Positions 1 to 8,223 are shown, counted from the first letter of the stretch. The stretch: DNA of 64,000 nucleotides from Terriglobales bacterium (GCA_035573675.1 DATMAB010000024.1:43193-107192); one strand, 5' to 3'. The notes: generated by a model not told the origin, from the sequence alone. Translations and numbers: made by a program.

Positions 1-363
1 TACATCATGGACGCCGACGGCACCAACGTGCAGCGCATCACCGATCAGGGTTACGCCGTTTCCCCGTCCTGGTCGCCGAACGGGCAGCTGCTGGCCTTTT
101 CCTGGAATCGCAGATACGGGCCCGGCGCGCCCGGCGGACAGGACATCTATATAATGGACATCGCCAGCCGTCAGTGGGTGCAACTCACGCATGGCGCCGG
201 CAATAACGACTTCCCGTCCTGGTCGCCCGACGGGCGGCAGATCGTGTTTCAGTCCACACGCTCAGGACGGACGCAGATTTGGAGCATGCTGGCGGACGGC
301 ACCCTGCCCCGGCAACTGACTACGGCGGGCGAGAACTCACAACCCAACTGGAGCTTCAAGTAA
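1..363 (+). CDS. tolB: TolB, C-terminal part (runs in from the left edge)
   Basis: Periplasmic beta-propeller protein of the Tol-Pal system, which links the inner membrane, peptidoglycan and Pal during outer-membrane constriction. Only the last 120 residues are present. They hold PD40-type propeller repeats, visible as SPSWSPNGQLLAF and FPSWSPDGRQIVF, and the protein ends QPNWSFK, as TolB proteins commonly do. The frame is open to the window edge, so the true start lies outside. Pal follows after 46 nt and CpoB after that, the classical order, so co-transcription is likely. Identity is secure from sequence and context together; the repeats alone would also fit other propellers. Confidence 0.9.
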   Translation, partial: YIMDADGTNVQRITDQGYAVSPSWSPNGQLLAFSWNRRYGPGAPGGQDIYIMDIASRQWVQLTHGAGNNDFPSWSPDGRQIVFQSTRSGRTQIWSMLADGTLPRQLTTAGENSQPNWSFK

Positions 364-395
364 CGCATCCAAGTGCATGCAAGCAGTTCTTTTCC

Positions 396-404
396 AAAAG
401 GAGG
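396..404 (+). promoter_or_regulatory. ribosome-binding site that sets the pal start
   Basis: The sequence AAAAGGAGG lies 5 nt before a TTG at 410. It points to TTG 410 rather than the in-frame ATG at 377, which has no Shine-Dalgarno sequence and would add 11 residues in front of the signal peptide. Confidence 0.75.
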
Positions 405-409
405 CTACG

Positions 410-1138
410 TTGAGACGGAACACGAGGCAAGCCTGGATCATCGCGTCCCTGGCGGTGCTGCTGGCGCTGGGCGGATGCAAGAAGCGAACCGAAGCCCCGC
501 CGCCGACCCCCGCACCTCCACCGCCGGCGGCTGCTCCCACGGCTTCCATCTCGGCCAGCCCGACCACCATCCAGCGGGGCCAGGCGGCAACCCTCACGTG
601 GCATACCAGCAATGCCGACAGCGCGGTCATCTCCGGGATCGGGTCGGTAGCGGCCAGCGGCTCACAGGCGGTGACGCCGGAAGCTTCAACCACCTATAGC
701 CTGACGGCCAAAGGTCCCGGCGGCGAGGCCAGCGACTCCGTGCGCATCACGGTGGCCGAGCCGACGGCGGCCGTCCCTTCGGCCACGGAGGCGGAACTGT
801 TCGCGCGTAACGTGCAGGACGTCTTTTTCGACTACGACCGCTCCGACATCCGGCCGGACGCACAGCGCACACTGGAGGCCAATGCCCGATTCCTGAACGA
901 GCACGCGAGTATTCCCTTCGTGGTGGAAGGACACTGCGATGAGCGCGGCTCCACCGAGTACAACCTGGCCCTGGGCGACCGGCGCGCCAACGCCGTGCGC
1001 GAGGCCCTGATTCGCCTGGGCGTGAATGCCAGCCGGATCCGAACGATCAGCTTCGGGAAGGAGAAGCCGTTCTGCATGCAATCCAACGAAGATTGCTGGC
1101 AGCAGAACCGGCGCGGCCATTTCGTGTACCAGAAGTAA
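410..1138 (+). CDS. pal: Pal, peptidoglycan-associated lipoprotein with an extra Ig-like domain
   Basis: Outer-membrane lipoprotein that binds peptidoglycan and TolB. The TTG start gives a positively charged N-terminus, a hydrophobic segment and the lipobox LGGC, with the lipidated Cys at residue 23. A proline/alanine-rich linker follows, then an Ig-like stretch of about 70 residues (from TASISASPTTIQRGQ to DSVRITV). The OmpA-like C-terminal domain starts at VFFDYDRSDIRPDAQ and includes GHCDERGSTEYNLALGDRRA, the peptidoglycan-binding signature. At 242 residues it is longer than typical Pal proteins (about 170) because of the inserted domain. It lies between tolB and cpoB on the same strand. 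Confidence 0.93.
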   Translation: MRRNTRQAWIIASLAVLLALGGCKKRTEAPPPTPAPPPPAAAPTASISASPTTIQRGQAATLTWHTSNADSAVISGIGSVAASGSQAVTPEASTTYSLTAKGPGGEASDSVRITVAEPTAAVPSATEAELFARNVQDVFFDYDRSDIRPDAQRTLEANARFLNEHASIPFVVEGHCDERGSTEYNLALGDRRANAVREALIRLGVNASRIRTISFGKEKPFCMQSNEDCWQQNRRGHFVYQK

Positions 1139-1185
1139 CTCATCGGCGGCCGGGAGCGCACGCTCACGCCGCCCTGCTTCTTAAG

Positions 1186-1214
1186 CCGGCCCGGCGGGAG
1201 AACTGCCGGGCCGG
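1186..1214 (+). repeat. perfect 10-bp inverted repeat between pal and cpoB
   Basis: CCGGCCCGGC, a 9-nt loop, then GCCGGGCCGG. The stem is very GC-rich and no T-run follows, so it is not a typical intrinsic terminator. It could act as an RNA-stabilising or attenuating hairpin in the pal-cpoB transcript. The hairpin is seen; its function is inferred. Confidence 0.6.
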
Positions 1215-1236
1215 ACGCAATCATTCGAGTGCGGCT

Positions 1237-2052
1237 ATGACGAAACGCAGTCCCCGATTCCTGATCGCCCTGCTGGCGCTGGCCCTGGCCACACCGGCAC
1301 TTGCCCAGAGCACTAAGGACCGCCTGATCCGCCTGCAGACCCAGGTGGAAGCCCTACAACAGCAGATGACGGCCATGCAGCAGCGGTTCGACGAACGCAT
1401 GGGCGTGATGCGCACGCTGACGGAGCAGAGCACGGACAGCGTCGCCAAAATGTCGGCGGCGGTCAGCCGGCTGGAAAAGACGCTGACTGAACAGACGGCG
1501 CAGCAGAGCGAGCGCACCGAGCAAGTGTCGCAGCAGGTGCAGGCCTTGCACGATTCCCTCGACGAGCTGAAGGCGCGGGTGGGCAAAGTGGCGGAGCAAC
1601 TGGCCGCCATGGAGCAGGCGCGGGCCAGCATCGGGGTGGAGCCGGCCACGCCGCCGGCCGATGCGCCGCCGCCCGACGTGCTCTACAATAACGCGCTGCG
1701 CGACTACACCGCCGGCCGCCTGGACCTGGCTACCCAGCAGTTCACCGACTATCTGCGCTTCTATCCCACCGCGGAGCTGGCCGGCAACTCGCAGTTCTAC
1801 CTGGCCGACATCGATTACCGCCAGGGCAACTTCCAACGCGCCATCGAAGGCTACGATGTGGTCCTGGAAAAGTATCCGGAGGGCAACAAGACGCGGGCCG
1901 CCATGCTGAAGAAAGGCTACGCTCTGATCGAGCTGGGGCAGAAAGACGCGGGTGTGGCTGCCTTGCGCAAGCTCATTCAGCGCTTCCCGCGCTCGGTCGA
2001 GGCCACCTCAGCGCGCGACCGCCTGCGCAAGCTGGGCGTCGCAGCACGCTAG
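1237..2052 (+). CDS. cpoB: CpoB (YbgF), cell-division coordinator of the Tol-Pal system
   Basis: Periplasmic protein that coordinates peptidoglycan synthesis with outer-membrane constriction. The chosen ATG gives a clear signal peptide (MTKRSPRFLIALLALALATP, cleavage after ALA); starts further upstream overlap pal and would bury it. Residues about 25-130 are Gln/Glu-rich with heptad character (a coiled coil, as in the YbgF trimerisation domain). A proline-rich linker follows, then C-terminal TPR repeats beginning YNNALRDYTAGRLDLATQQF. The length, 271 residues, is normal for the family. It is third in the tolB-pal-cpoB cluster. Confidence 0.9.
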   Translation: MTKRSPRFLIALLALALATPALAQSTKDRLIRLQTQVEALQQQMTAMQQRFDERMGVMRTLTEQSTDSVAKMSAAVSRLEKTLTEQTAQQSERTEQVSQQVQALHDSLDELKARVGKVAEQLAAMEQARASIGVEPATPPADAPPPDVLYNNALRDYTAGRLDLATQQFTDYLRFYPTAELAGNSQFYLADIDYRQGNFQRAIEGYDVVLEKYPEGNKTRAAMLKKGYALIELGQKDAGVAALRKLIQRFPRSVEATSARDRLRKLGVAAR

Positions 2053-2074
2053 CCCGCCCCGGCACGGTGCTACG

Positions 2075-3232
2075 TTACGGCGCCGGTGTGAAGCCGGTGA
2101 GCGGGTTCCCGTAATAACCCCACGTTTTCCACGCCAGCTTGTCCCACACTCCGTCCGGGGCGCCAATGAACGTGACCGGCACAATGATCTTGTCGCTGCC
2201 CAGCTTGTTGGCGGTGGCGATGCCGTTGTCCACGATCTTGCCATCATCCCCGACGGTGAACTTCAGCGACCGGGCCAGCCGCCCCTTGGTCAGAATCTTG
2301 AGCTCGTACTCGCCCGGGTTGTCACTCAGCACGTGAATTCGTCCGGTTTTTCCGGGGCGGGGACTCCTATCTTCTCCGGTCTTGTCCCAGCCAGCCACGC
2401 TGTAGAAGGTGCATGTCACGCGCGTCCACTTGGCCGCCTGGGGAACGTTGTCGGCTACACTCCGCGTGGTCTCGATGGTTTCGCCGCTGCAACTGGGCGA
2501 GCCCACCTGCAGGTCTTGCAAGAAGATGAGGCCCACCTCCTTCCCCTTATAGAGCAGGTGAGGCTCGGCGGTAGAGAAGGGTTGCGGTGGCTCGCCCGGC
2601 CCGCTCGAGCGAACACCGCGGACCCAAAAGTCTGCCTTCAACAAGGGGAGGTTCCAACCGTGGGTTTCAGGGGAGAGGTAGATGTAGCCGGCGGGAAGGG
2701 TCCAGTCGTGATCCACGTAGTAAACGAATTTGTTGAGGGCCTTGGGACCGTGCTCGTTGGAGCGGGATTTCATCACCTTGGCCTTGCCGGTGAAGAGAGT
2801 CTTCACTCCGCCTTCGCTCAGCGGGTTGCGCAATTTGATGGCGAAGCTGACCGGCCCGACGTAGGTGGCGCTCTTCTCCTCGGGAATTCCGTCCCGGCCT
2901 CCGCACTTGGTTTTCATGGAGCGCCCTTGCGGAGTTTCTTCGGTCTCGCAGTCGAATTTCACCCACACTCCACGCCCCGGCAGCGTGACTTCCACAAAGA
3001 GCTGATCCCCGCTCTCGATGGGCCCGTTCACGCGAAACTCGGCCTTCGGGAGCCAGCTCCACATGTCGTAGTTCCCGCGATACTCGGCGAGGGTGTAGGC
3101 CGTGAAGAGCAGCGAGTCTTTCTGAATGGCCGGCCCTTCCTGGGCCAGGGCCCGGGGCGCTACGCTGCCAAGGAACAGCACGACCAACATTGGGAATGAG
3201 AGAGCTGCCGACGACCTGCGCTTCTGCATCAT
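2075..3232 (-). CDS. secreted protein of unknown function, paralog A
   Basis: I do not recognise a named family. The start at 3232 (ATG ATG) is preceded by GTGAGGATGCG and gives a signal peptide ending PRALAQ; longer versions have a non-signal N-terminus. The 385-residue product is predicted to be beta-rich and soluble in the periplasm or outside the cell. It closely resembles the next upstream gene: both begin the mature part with a P-x-I-x-KDS motif, both have FRVNGPI, TLFTGKAKV, NPGEYE and ARSLKFTV or ARSIKFTV, and both end DGVWD-LAWKT followed by NPLTGFT. They are a tandem duplication in one orientation. Several paired Cys could form disulfides. GC content is lower than in flanking housekeeping genes. 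Confidence 0.75.
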   Translation of the reverse strand: MMQKRRSSAALSFPMLVVLFLGSVAPRALAQEGPAIQKDSLLFTAYTLAEYRGNYDMWSWLPKAEFRVNGPIESGDQLFVEVTLPGRGVWVKFDCETEETPQGRSMKTKCGGRDGIPEEKSATYVGPVSFAIKLRNPLSEGGVKTLFTGKAKVMKSRSNEHGPKALNKFVYYVDHDWTLPAGYIYLSPETHGWNLPLLKADFWVRGVRSSGPGEPPQPFSTAEPHLLYKGKEVGLIFLQDLQVGSPSCSGETIETTRSVADNVPQAAKWTRVTCTFYSVAGWDKTGEDRSPRPGKTGRIHVLSDNPGEYELKILTKGRLARSLKFTVGDDGKIVDNGIATANKLGSDKIIVPVTFIGAPDGVWDKLAWKTWGYYGNPLTGFTPAP

Positions 3233-3321
3233 CGCATCCTCACGAATACTCAAAAGAGATTGGAAATCGGTACTTACAACCGCGTTCGCAGTCCGCGAGC
3301 GGCCTGCCGCCGCTGCGCGAA

Positions 3322-4380
3322 CTACGGCGGCGCCGTGAATCCGGTTAAGGGATTGGCGTAGAAGGCGCCTGTCTTCCATGCCAGCCGGTCCCACACGCCG
3401 TCCTGGTTCCCTATCACCTTGACGGGCACGACGGTGACATCGTCACCCAGCTTATTGGCGGAGGCGATGCCGTTGTCAAAGCTGCCGTCGGCAGCCACGG
3501 TGAACTTGATCGATCGGGCCAGCTCTCCCTTATAGACCATCTTGATTTCGTATTCGCCCGGGTTCGAACTCAGCTCATGTAACGGTGCGTCCTGGCTGAT
3601 GTGCTGCGGATCCGGCTTCTTGCCGTACACATAGCGAAAGTCGCACGTGACGACGGACCAGTTAAACTTCGTCCTCGTGTCGGCTCCGTAGGTATCGGCG
3701 CTGCAGTCCTTTTCCTTCGCCACCTCCTTGCCCTGATAGAACAGGTGGAACGCATTGGGATTCGGATTCGTGCCGCGAAGCCAAATTTCTGCAAAGAAAC
3801 GCGGCGGAAAGAAGTCAGGGACACCCTTTCCTTGCGCCAGGTAGATCAAGCCGATGGGGATGTGCCAATCGTAGTCCGTGTAATACAGGAAACTCCCGGG
3901 CGCGCTTGAGAACGGCGGGGCTACCTTGCCTACCTTGGCCTTGCCGGTGAACAGGGTGATGTCTGTACCCAGGACCTCATTGCGCATGCGGATCTTGAAC
4001 TCGATCAAACCGGTGTAAAAGACGCCCTTGTCCTGCGCAATATTGGCGCCACCGCACTCTTTCACCGCCCACCAATAACCCGCCTGGGTTGTGCCGGTCG
4101 TGCAATCGAACGTTTTCCAGGGCTTTTTGAGGCCCGGGGGAAAAACTTCCACATACAGTTGGCTTCCTGCAGCGATGGGCCCGTTGACCCGGAACGAAAT
4201 CTGAGGCCACCACCGAAGGACGTAGTCAGGGCAACTGCTGCAGGTGCTGGTGAAAGGCATGAACCGAACGGAATCCTTGACGATGGTGGGCTCGTCCTGG
4301 GCGAGGGCGGGCTGGATGGCCATCATCCCGGCGAGCAGGTGGGGCCCTGCGATTCGGCAGAACCTGAAGCCAAGCTTCAT
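3322..4380 (-). CDS. secreted protein of unknown function, paralog B
   Basis: Tandem paralog of the gene that follows it. The start at 4380 gives MKLGFRFCRIAGPHLLAGMM and a cleavage region IQPALAQ, with GAGGTG a few bases upstream. A longer frame to 4734 runs antisense-like through the ferredoxin gene and is rejected. The 352-residue product shares the whole domain plan of paralog A: KDSVRFMPF near the N-terminus, ISFRVNGPIAAGSQLYVEVF, DITLFTGKAKVGKV, NPGEYEIKMVYKGELARSIK, and the C-terminal DGVWDRLAWKTG and NPLTGFTAPP. An additional SCSSC-like cluster (TSTCSSCPDY) lies just after the mature N-terminus. No catalytic motif is evident. Confidence 0.75.
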   Translation of the reverse strand: MKLGFRFCRIAGPHLLAGMMAIQPALAQDEPTIVKDSVRFMPFTSTCSSCPDYVLRWWPQISFRVNGPIAAGSQLYVEVFPPGLKKPWKTFDCTTGTTQAGYWWAVKECGGANIAQDKGVFYTGLIEFKIRMRNEVLGTDITLFTGKAKVGKVAPPFSSAPGSFLYYTDYDWHIPIGLIYLAQGKGVPDFFPPRFFAEIWLRGTNPNPNAFHLFYQGKEVAKEKDCSADTYGADTRTKFNWSVVTCDFRYVYGKKPDPQHISQDAPLHELSSNPGEYEIKMVYKGELARSIKFTVAADGSFDNGIASANKLGDDVTVVPVKVIGNQDGVWDRLAWKTGAFYANPLTGFTAPP

Positions 4381-4441
4381 GGGGCACCTCGGGAGGGAAC
4401 GAATGATACCGCAGGTAGCTTGACTCGGGTGCGAAAATCCG

Positions 4442-4765
4442 CTATTTCGTCCCTTCCCCCAGGTCGAGTGTGCGCAGGCAGTACTTGATTTCCTGGGCCA
4501 AGTCGGTGACGCGCATGCCGCCCTTGACCATGAGCTTGCAGGAGAGGGCGACGTGGCTGGGGGTGCCTTCGCCGTGGTCATAGGTGACGCGGCAGTACTG
4601 GCAGTCCTCGTTCCAGCAGAATCGGCCGTAGGGGATGGTCTCGGGCGCAAGGAATTGGAACACGCGCAGCAGCATGTTGCCGTCGGGCACGATGAACTCC
4701 TTGCCCTTGATCTGGATTTTGACCATCCGCTCATAGGGGCGGAACAGCGGACCGGGCGTGCTCAT
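4442..4765 (-). CDS. small 2Fe-2S ferredoxin-fold protein
   Basis: A 107-residue protein with MVKIQIKGKEFIVPDGNMLL at the start of a beta-grasp fold and the cluster motif CWNEDCQYC (C-x4-C-x2-C), followed by a fourth Cys in ALSCKL about 17 residues later. This arrangement is typical of 2Fe-2S domains. It resembles the N-terminal ferredoxin domains of multi-subunit oxidoreductases more than free plant-type ferredoxins, in which the last Cys lies farther away. The start is uncertain: ATG 4765 (MSTPGPLFRPYER) or ATG 4726 (MVKIQIKG); neither has a strong ribosome-binding site. An electron-carrier role is likely. It lies on the same strand as the korA/korB genes upstream, so it may serve them, but that is inference. 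Confidence 0.75.
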   Translation of the reverse strand: MSTPGPLFRPYERMVKIQIKGKEFIVPDGNMLLRVFQFLAPETIPYGRFCWNEDCQYCRVTYDHGEGTPSHVALSCKLMVKGGMRVTDLAQEIKYCLRTLDLGEGTK

Positions 4766-4833
4766 AAAAGTGGGCGGAGGGATTCTAAACGTAGAGCGCC
4801 GACCGCGCAAAAACCGGCCGTGGCCGCAAACAC

Positions 4834-4878
4834 GAAGGGCAGCCATTCCGCGTCCAGACGGTCGGGAGGCTGCCCTTC
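4834..4878 (+). repeat. 11-bp perfect inverted repeat
   Basis: GAAGGGCAGCC and GGCTGCCCTTC are separated by 23 nt, between the ferredoxin-like gene (-) and the small basic protein (+). No T-run follows on either side. It may be a structured 5' leader of either gene. Confidence 0.5.
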
Positions 4879-5002
4879 CGGACCTCGTCGGCCGGCGCCG
4901 GGGCACGATGTATTGGCGACGCGGCCGTGAAGTCCAACCGTTTTCTCTAGGTGGAACCCGCGTCCCCGGGTAAAGTTGCGCCGCACCCCCTGGAGGAGCA
5001 CA

Positions 5003-5035
5003 ATGCCTGCAGGGCGTGGGCGGAGCGAGCGATGA
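5003..5035 (+). CDS. possible 10-codon leader ORF coupled to the next gene
   Basis: ATG at 5003 is preceded by GGAGGAG at good spacing, the strongest ribosome-binding site in this interval. It encodes MPAGRGRSER and stops with TGA overlapping the ATG of the next gene (ATGA). This looks like translational coupling. No start in the frame of the downstream gene has an equally good site. Confidence 0.35.
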   Translation: MPAGRGRSER

Positions 5036-5286
5036 AAAGGAAAGAGCGCAGGACAAGTCAGCGCAATGCCAGGCGGAAAAACCGTAGGGACAGCGACCTG
5101 GTGAAAGGTGCAACCGAAGCGGAGCGTCCGGGCGAGCGGTTGCCCGTGTCCTTCACCGGGCAACTCGGCCACCGCGGCGTGGACGACCTCACCAAAGAGT
5201 TCGACACCGACTTTCCCGAACCGGGCCTGAGTCCGGAGCACTCCGGACAGGCAATCGCCGGCAAGGAAAAGAAGCGCCCGGCGTGA
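5032..5286 (+). CDS. small basic hypothetical protein (84 aa)
   Basis: I do not recognise it. The product starts MKRKERRTSQRNARRKNRR, a very basic N-terminal segment, followed by an acidic/polar C-terminal part with DDLTKEFDTDFPEPG and SPEHSGQ. Codon third positions are mostly G/C, as in the neighbours, which supports coding. It has no signal peptide or membrane segment. It overlaps by 4 nt with a possible 10-codon upstream ORF that carries the good ribosome-binding site. It ends 13 nt before the converging korB stop. RNA or DNA binding is conceivable from the basic segment, but that is only a guess. Confidence 0.5.
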   Translation: MKRKERRTSQRNARRKNRRDSDLVKGATEAERPGERLPVSFTGQLGHRGVDDLTKEFDTDFPEPGLSPEHSGQAIAGKEKKRPA

Positions 5287-5299
5287 GGCCTGCTGCTAC

Positions 5300-6343
5300 T
5301 TACCGCAGCTCTTCCATTACTTCGTCGAGCGCCTCGCGGGGTGGGCGGACCACCGACTCCGGCAGCGTCGCCAGGGGAGCGTCGGTGATGTGCAGGAGGT
5401 CCAGGAAGTTGGGCTTGTCGGGAGCGACGTAGAAGACGCCGGTCAGGACCTCGCCCCGGTCATGCGCTTCCAGCAGCGTGCGAATGGCCTCCACCTTGTT
5501 GGTCGGGTCGTAGTCCTCGTGCAGCTTGCGGAGGCGCAGGTGCGACCCGTCGTGCATGGTGACGTCGACTGTGGTCCCGGGATCGTATTCGACGTCGATT
5601 TCCTCGAAGTACGGGACGAAACTCACGTCGTGCACGGGCTCATCGTGCTCCTTCACGTACTTGTAGGACTTGGTGGAGCCTTCATGATCGTTGAACGTGA
5701 CGCACGGTGAGATGACGTCCAACATGACCGTGCCATTGTGGGCGAGCGCCGCTTTCAGCATGGCGAGGAGTTGGCGCTTGTCGCCGGAGAAGGAGCGGCC
5801 CACGAAAGTCGCACCCAGCTCGATGGCCATGGCGCAGGTGTCGATCGCGGGCAGGTCGTTGACCACGCCGGTCTTGAGCTTGGAACCTAGGTCGGCGGTG
5901 GCGGAAAACTGACCCTTGGTCAGGCCGTATACGCCGTTGTCCTCGATGATGTAGATCATGGGCAAATTCCGGCGCATGAGGTGGACGAACTGCCCCATGC
6001 CGATGGAAGCGGTGTCGCCGTCGCCGCTCACGCCGATGCCGCGCAGCGTTCGGTTGGCCAGCAGGGCCCCGGTGGCGATGGCCGGCATGCGTCCATGCAC
6101 CGCGTTGAAAGAGTGCGAGCGACTCAGGAAGTAGGCCGGGCTCTTGGAGGAACAGCCGATGCCGGAGAACTTGGCCACGCTCTCCGGCTTGATGCCCATT
6201 TCATACAGGGCGTCGATGATGCGCTCGGAGATGGCGTTGTGGCCGCAGCCGGCGCACAGCGTGGTCTTGCCGCCCTTGTAATCAATCACGGTCAGGCCGA
6301 TGCGGTTGGTCTTCTCCGCGGCCGGGGCGGGTGTGGTGGCCAT
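5300..6343 (-). CDS. korB: 2-oxoacid:ferredoxin oxidoreductase, beta (TPP-binding) subunit
   Basis: Cytoplasmic subunit of an enzyme that oxidatively decarboxylates a 2-oxoacid (probably 2-oxoglutarate) to the acyl-CoA with reduction of ferredoxin, or runs in reverse. Visible features are CAGCGHNAIS with cluster-type cysteines, the thiamine pyrophosphate/Mg site GDGDTASIGMGQFV near residue 108, and EDNGVYGLTKGQ. The length of 347 residues fits the beta subunit. It starts 2 nt after the stop of korA, so the two are one operon. 2-Oxoglutarate is favoured over pyruvate because the enzyme has the two-gene, fused alpha/gamma layout; other 2-oxoacids cannot be excluded. Confidence 0.9.
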   Translation of the reverse strand: MATTPAPAAEKTNRIGLTVIDYKGGKTTLCAGCGHNAISERIIDALYEMGIKPESVAKFSGIGCSSKSPAYFLSRSHSFNAVHGRMPAIATGALLANRTLRGIGVSGDGDTASIGMGQFVHLMRRNLPMIYIIEDNGVYGLTKGQFSATADLGSKLKTGVVNDLPAIDTCAMAIELGATFVGRSFSGDKRQLLAMLKAALAHNGTVMLDVISPCVTFNDHEGSTKSYKYVKEHDEPVHDVSFVPYFEEIDVEYDPGTTVDVTMHDGSHLRLRKLHEDYDPTNKVEAIRTLLEAHDRGEVLTGVFYVAPDKPNFLDLLHITDAPLATLPESVVRPPREALDEVMEELR

Positions 6344-6345
6344 AG

Positions 6346-8184
6346 CTACTTGCCCTCCTGGGAAACGATCTCGTCGGTGACAGAGCGGGCGTCAATGGGC
6401 AGCCCGTTGTAATGGCGCACGCTGCGCAGCCGCGGCGCCAGGGTGGGATCCAGGTCCACGCGCAGCAGGTCACGCATCTGGGCGTCGCGGTTCTGCTCCA
6501 CCACGTAGACGCGCTCGTGCCGGCGGACGAAGTCCTCCACCTCAGCGGTGAAGGGATAGGCGCGCAGGCGCAGGTAATCGGTTTCCAGGTTGTACTCTCC
6601 CCGGAGCTGGTCGCGGCTCTCGACAATGGCCCAGTGGGTCGTGCCAAAAGCGATGATGCCGACCTTGGCCTTGCCGTCGCCGCTGACCTCCGGCTTGGGC
6701 ACGTGGCGCTTGGCGACCTCGAACTTCTTGCGCAGGCGGTCCATGTTGTTCTGGTAGTCGTCGGGCCGTTCGCTGTACTGCGCCTTCTCGTTGTGACCGC
6801 TGCCGCGCGTGAAGTAGCTGGCCTTGGGGTGGTCGGTGCCGGGCAGAGTGCGCCAGCCGATGGCGTCGCCATCCACGTCCTTGTACCGTGCGAAACCGCC
6901 CAGGCGGTCCAGATCCTCCTTGCCGAGAACTTTGCCGCGCTTGATGGGCGTCTCGGGATAGGGGAATGGATCGGCCATCCAGTTGTTCATGCCCAGGTCC
7001 AGATCGGTCATCACGAAGACCGGGGTCTGGAAGTGCTCGGCCAGCTCGAAGGCATCCCCCATCATCGTGAAGCACTCCTCCACGGAAGCGGGAATGACCA
7101 TGATGTGGCGTGTGTCTCCGTGAGAGAGCGTGGCACAGAAACCGATGTCGCCCTGCATGGTGCGCGTGGGCAGGCCGGTCGAAGGACCGACGCGCTGCAC
7201 ATCCACGATCACGCCCGGGACCTCAGCGTAGTAGCCAAGCCCTGAGATCTCGGCCATCAGCGAGATGCCAGGGCCGGAGGTCGAGGTCATGGCGCGCGCG
7301 CCCGCCCAGCCCGCGCCCATCACCATGCCCACGGCGGCCAGTTCGTCCTCAGCCTGCACGATGGCGAAGGTGGCTTTGCCGTTGGAGTCGACGCGGTAGC
7401 GTTTCATGTAGTCGATCAACGACTCACACAGGGAGGACGAAGGCGTGATGGGATACCAGGTGACCACGGTAACGCCGGCGAACATCGCACCCAGCGCGCA
7501 GGCAGCATTGCCTTCGATGATGATCTTGCCCCGGGTCTTGTCCATGGGCGCGACGTGGTAAGGATCCGCCTTGGTGAAGGTCGCCTTGGCGTAGTCGTAA
7601 CCTGCCTGCACGGCGCCCCAGTTAAGGTCGGCAGCCTTGACCTTCTTCTTGAATTGTTTGCGCAGCGCCTTCTCAATCTGCGCCATGTCGATGTCGAGCA
7701 AGCAGGCGGCCGAGCCCACGTACAGCATGTTCTTCACCAGCTTGCGCAACTTGGCTTCCGGGCAAACGGGAACAACCAGCTTGTCAAACGGGGCGGCGTA
7801 GAAGGTGAGATCGCTGCGCAGGCGGGCGAGGTTCAGGGGCTCGTCATAGAGCACGGCCGCACCCGGCGAGAGCGACATCACATCCTCCTGCGCCGTCTCC
7901 GGATTCATGGCGATGAGGAAGTCGATTTCCTTCTTGCGCGCGATGTAGCCATCCTTGTTGGCGCGAATCGTGAACCAGGTGGGCAGGCCGGCGATGTTGG
8001 AGGGAAACAGGTTCTTGCCGGAGACCGGCACGCCCATCTGGAAGATGGAGCGCAGCAGCACCATGTTGGCGGTCTGCGAGCCGGACCCGTTCACGGTCGC
8101 GACCTGCAGGCTGAAATCGTTGACAATGCGCTTCTCGCCGGAGCGGCTGGGAGCTTCCTGGACTGCCACATCCCCTATGGCCAT
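6346..8184 (-). CDS. korA: 2-oxoacid:ferredoxin oxidoreductase, fused gamma-alpha subunit
   Basis: The 612-residue protein has a gamma-type domain at about residues 25-200 (NGSGSQTANMVLLRSIFQMG, then PETAQEDV) joined to an alpha pyrimidine-binding domain from about residue 220 (GNAACALGAMFAGV, YPITPSSSLCESL, TSTSGPGISLMAE). The C-terminal domain includes VYVVEQNRDAQMRDLL. The start is supported by AGGAAGG just upstream of the ATG and by a TATAAT at 8224-8229. It is the first gene of the korA-korB operon. The redox partner would be a ferredoxin; a small 2Fe-2S protein is encoded downstream at 4442-4765. Confidence 0.92.
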   Translation of the reverse strand: MAIGDVAVQEAPSRSGEKRIVNDFSLQVATVNGSGSQTANMVLLRSIFQMGVPVSGKNLFPSNIAGLPTWFTIRANKDGYIARKKEIDFLIAMNPETAQEDVMSLSPGAAVLYDEPLNLARLRSDLTFYAAPFDKLVVPVCPEAKLRKLVKNMLYVGSAACLLDIDMAQIEKALRKQFKKKVKAADLNWGAVQAGYDYAKATFTKADPYHVAPMDKTRGKIIIEGNAACALGAMFAGVTVVTWYPITPSSSLCESLIDYMKRYRVDSNGKATFAIVQAEDELAAVGMVMGAGWAGARAMTSTSGPGISLMAEISGLGYYAEVPGVIVDVQRVGPSTGLPTRTMQGDIGFCATLSHGDTRHIMVIPASVEECFTMMGDAFELAEHFQTPVFVMTDLDLGMNNWMADPFPYPETPIKRGKVLGKEDLDRLGGFARYKDVDGDAIGWRTLPGTDHPKASYFTRGSGHNEKAQYSERPDDYQNNMDRLRKKFEVAKRHVPKPEVSGDGKAKVGIIAFGTTHWAIVESRDQLRGEYNLETDYLRLRAYPFTAEVEDFVRRHERVYVVEQNRDAQMRDLLRVDLDPTLAPRLRSVRHYNGLPIDARSVTDEIVSQEGK

Positions 8185-8223
8185 GCCTTCCTATCCCTTT
8201 CAGAATCAACAGGGTGAATTTTT

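Noticed and set aside
1952..3199. A 415-codon plus-strand open frame opposite the paralog A gene
   Set aside because: It has no protein-like motifs and lies antisense to a gene with signal peptide, ribosome-binding site and a close paralog. High GC makes such long antisense frames common.
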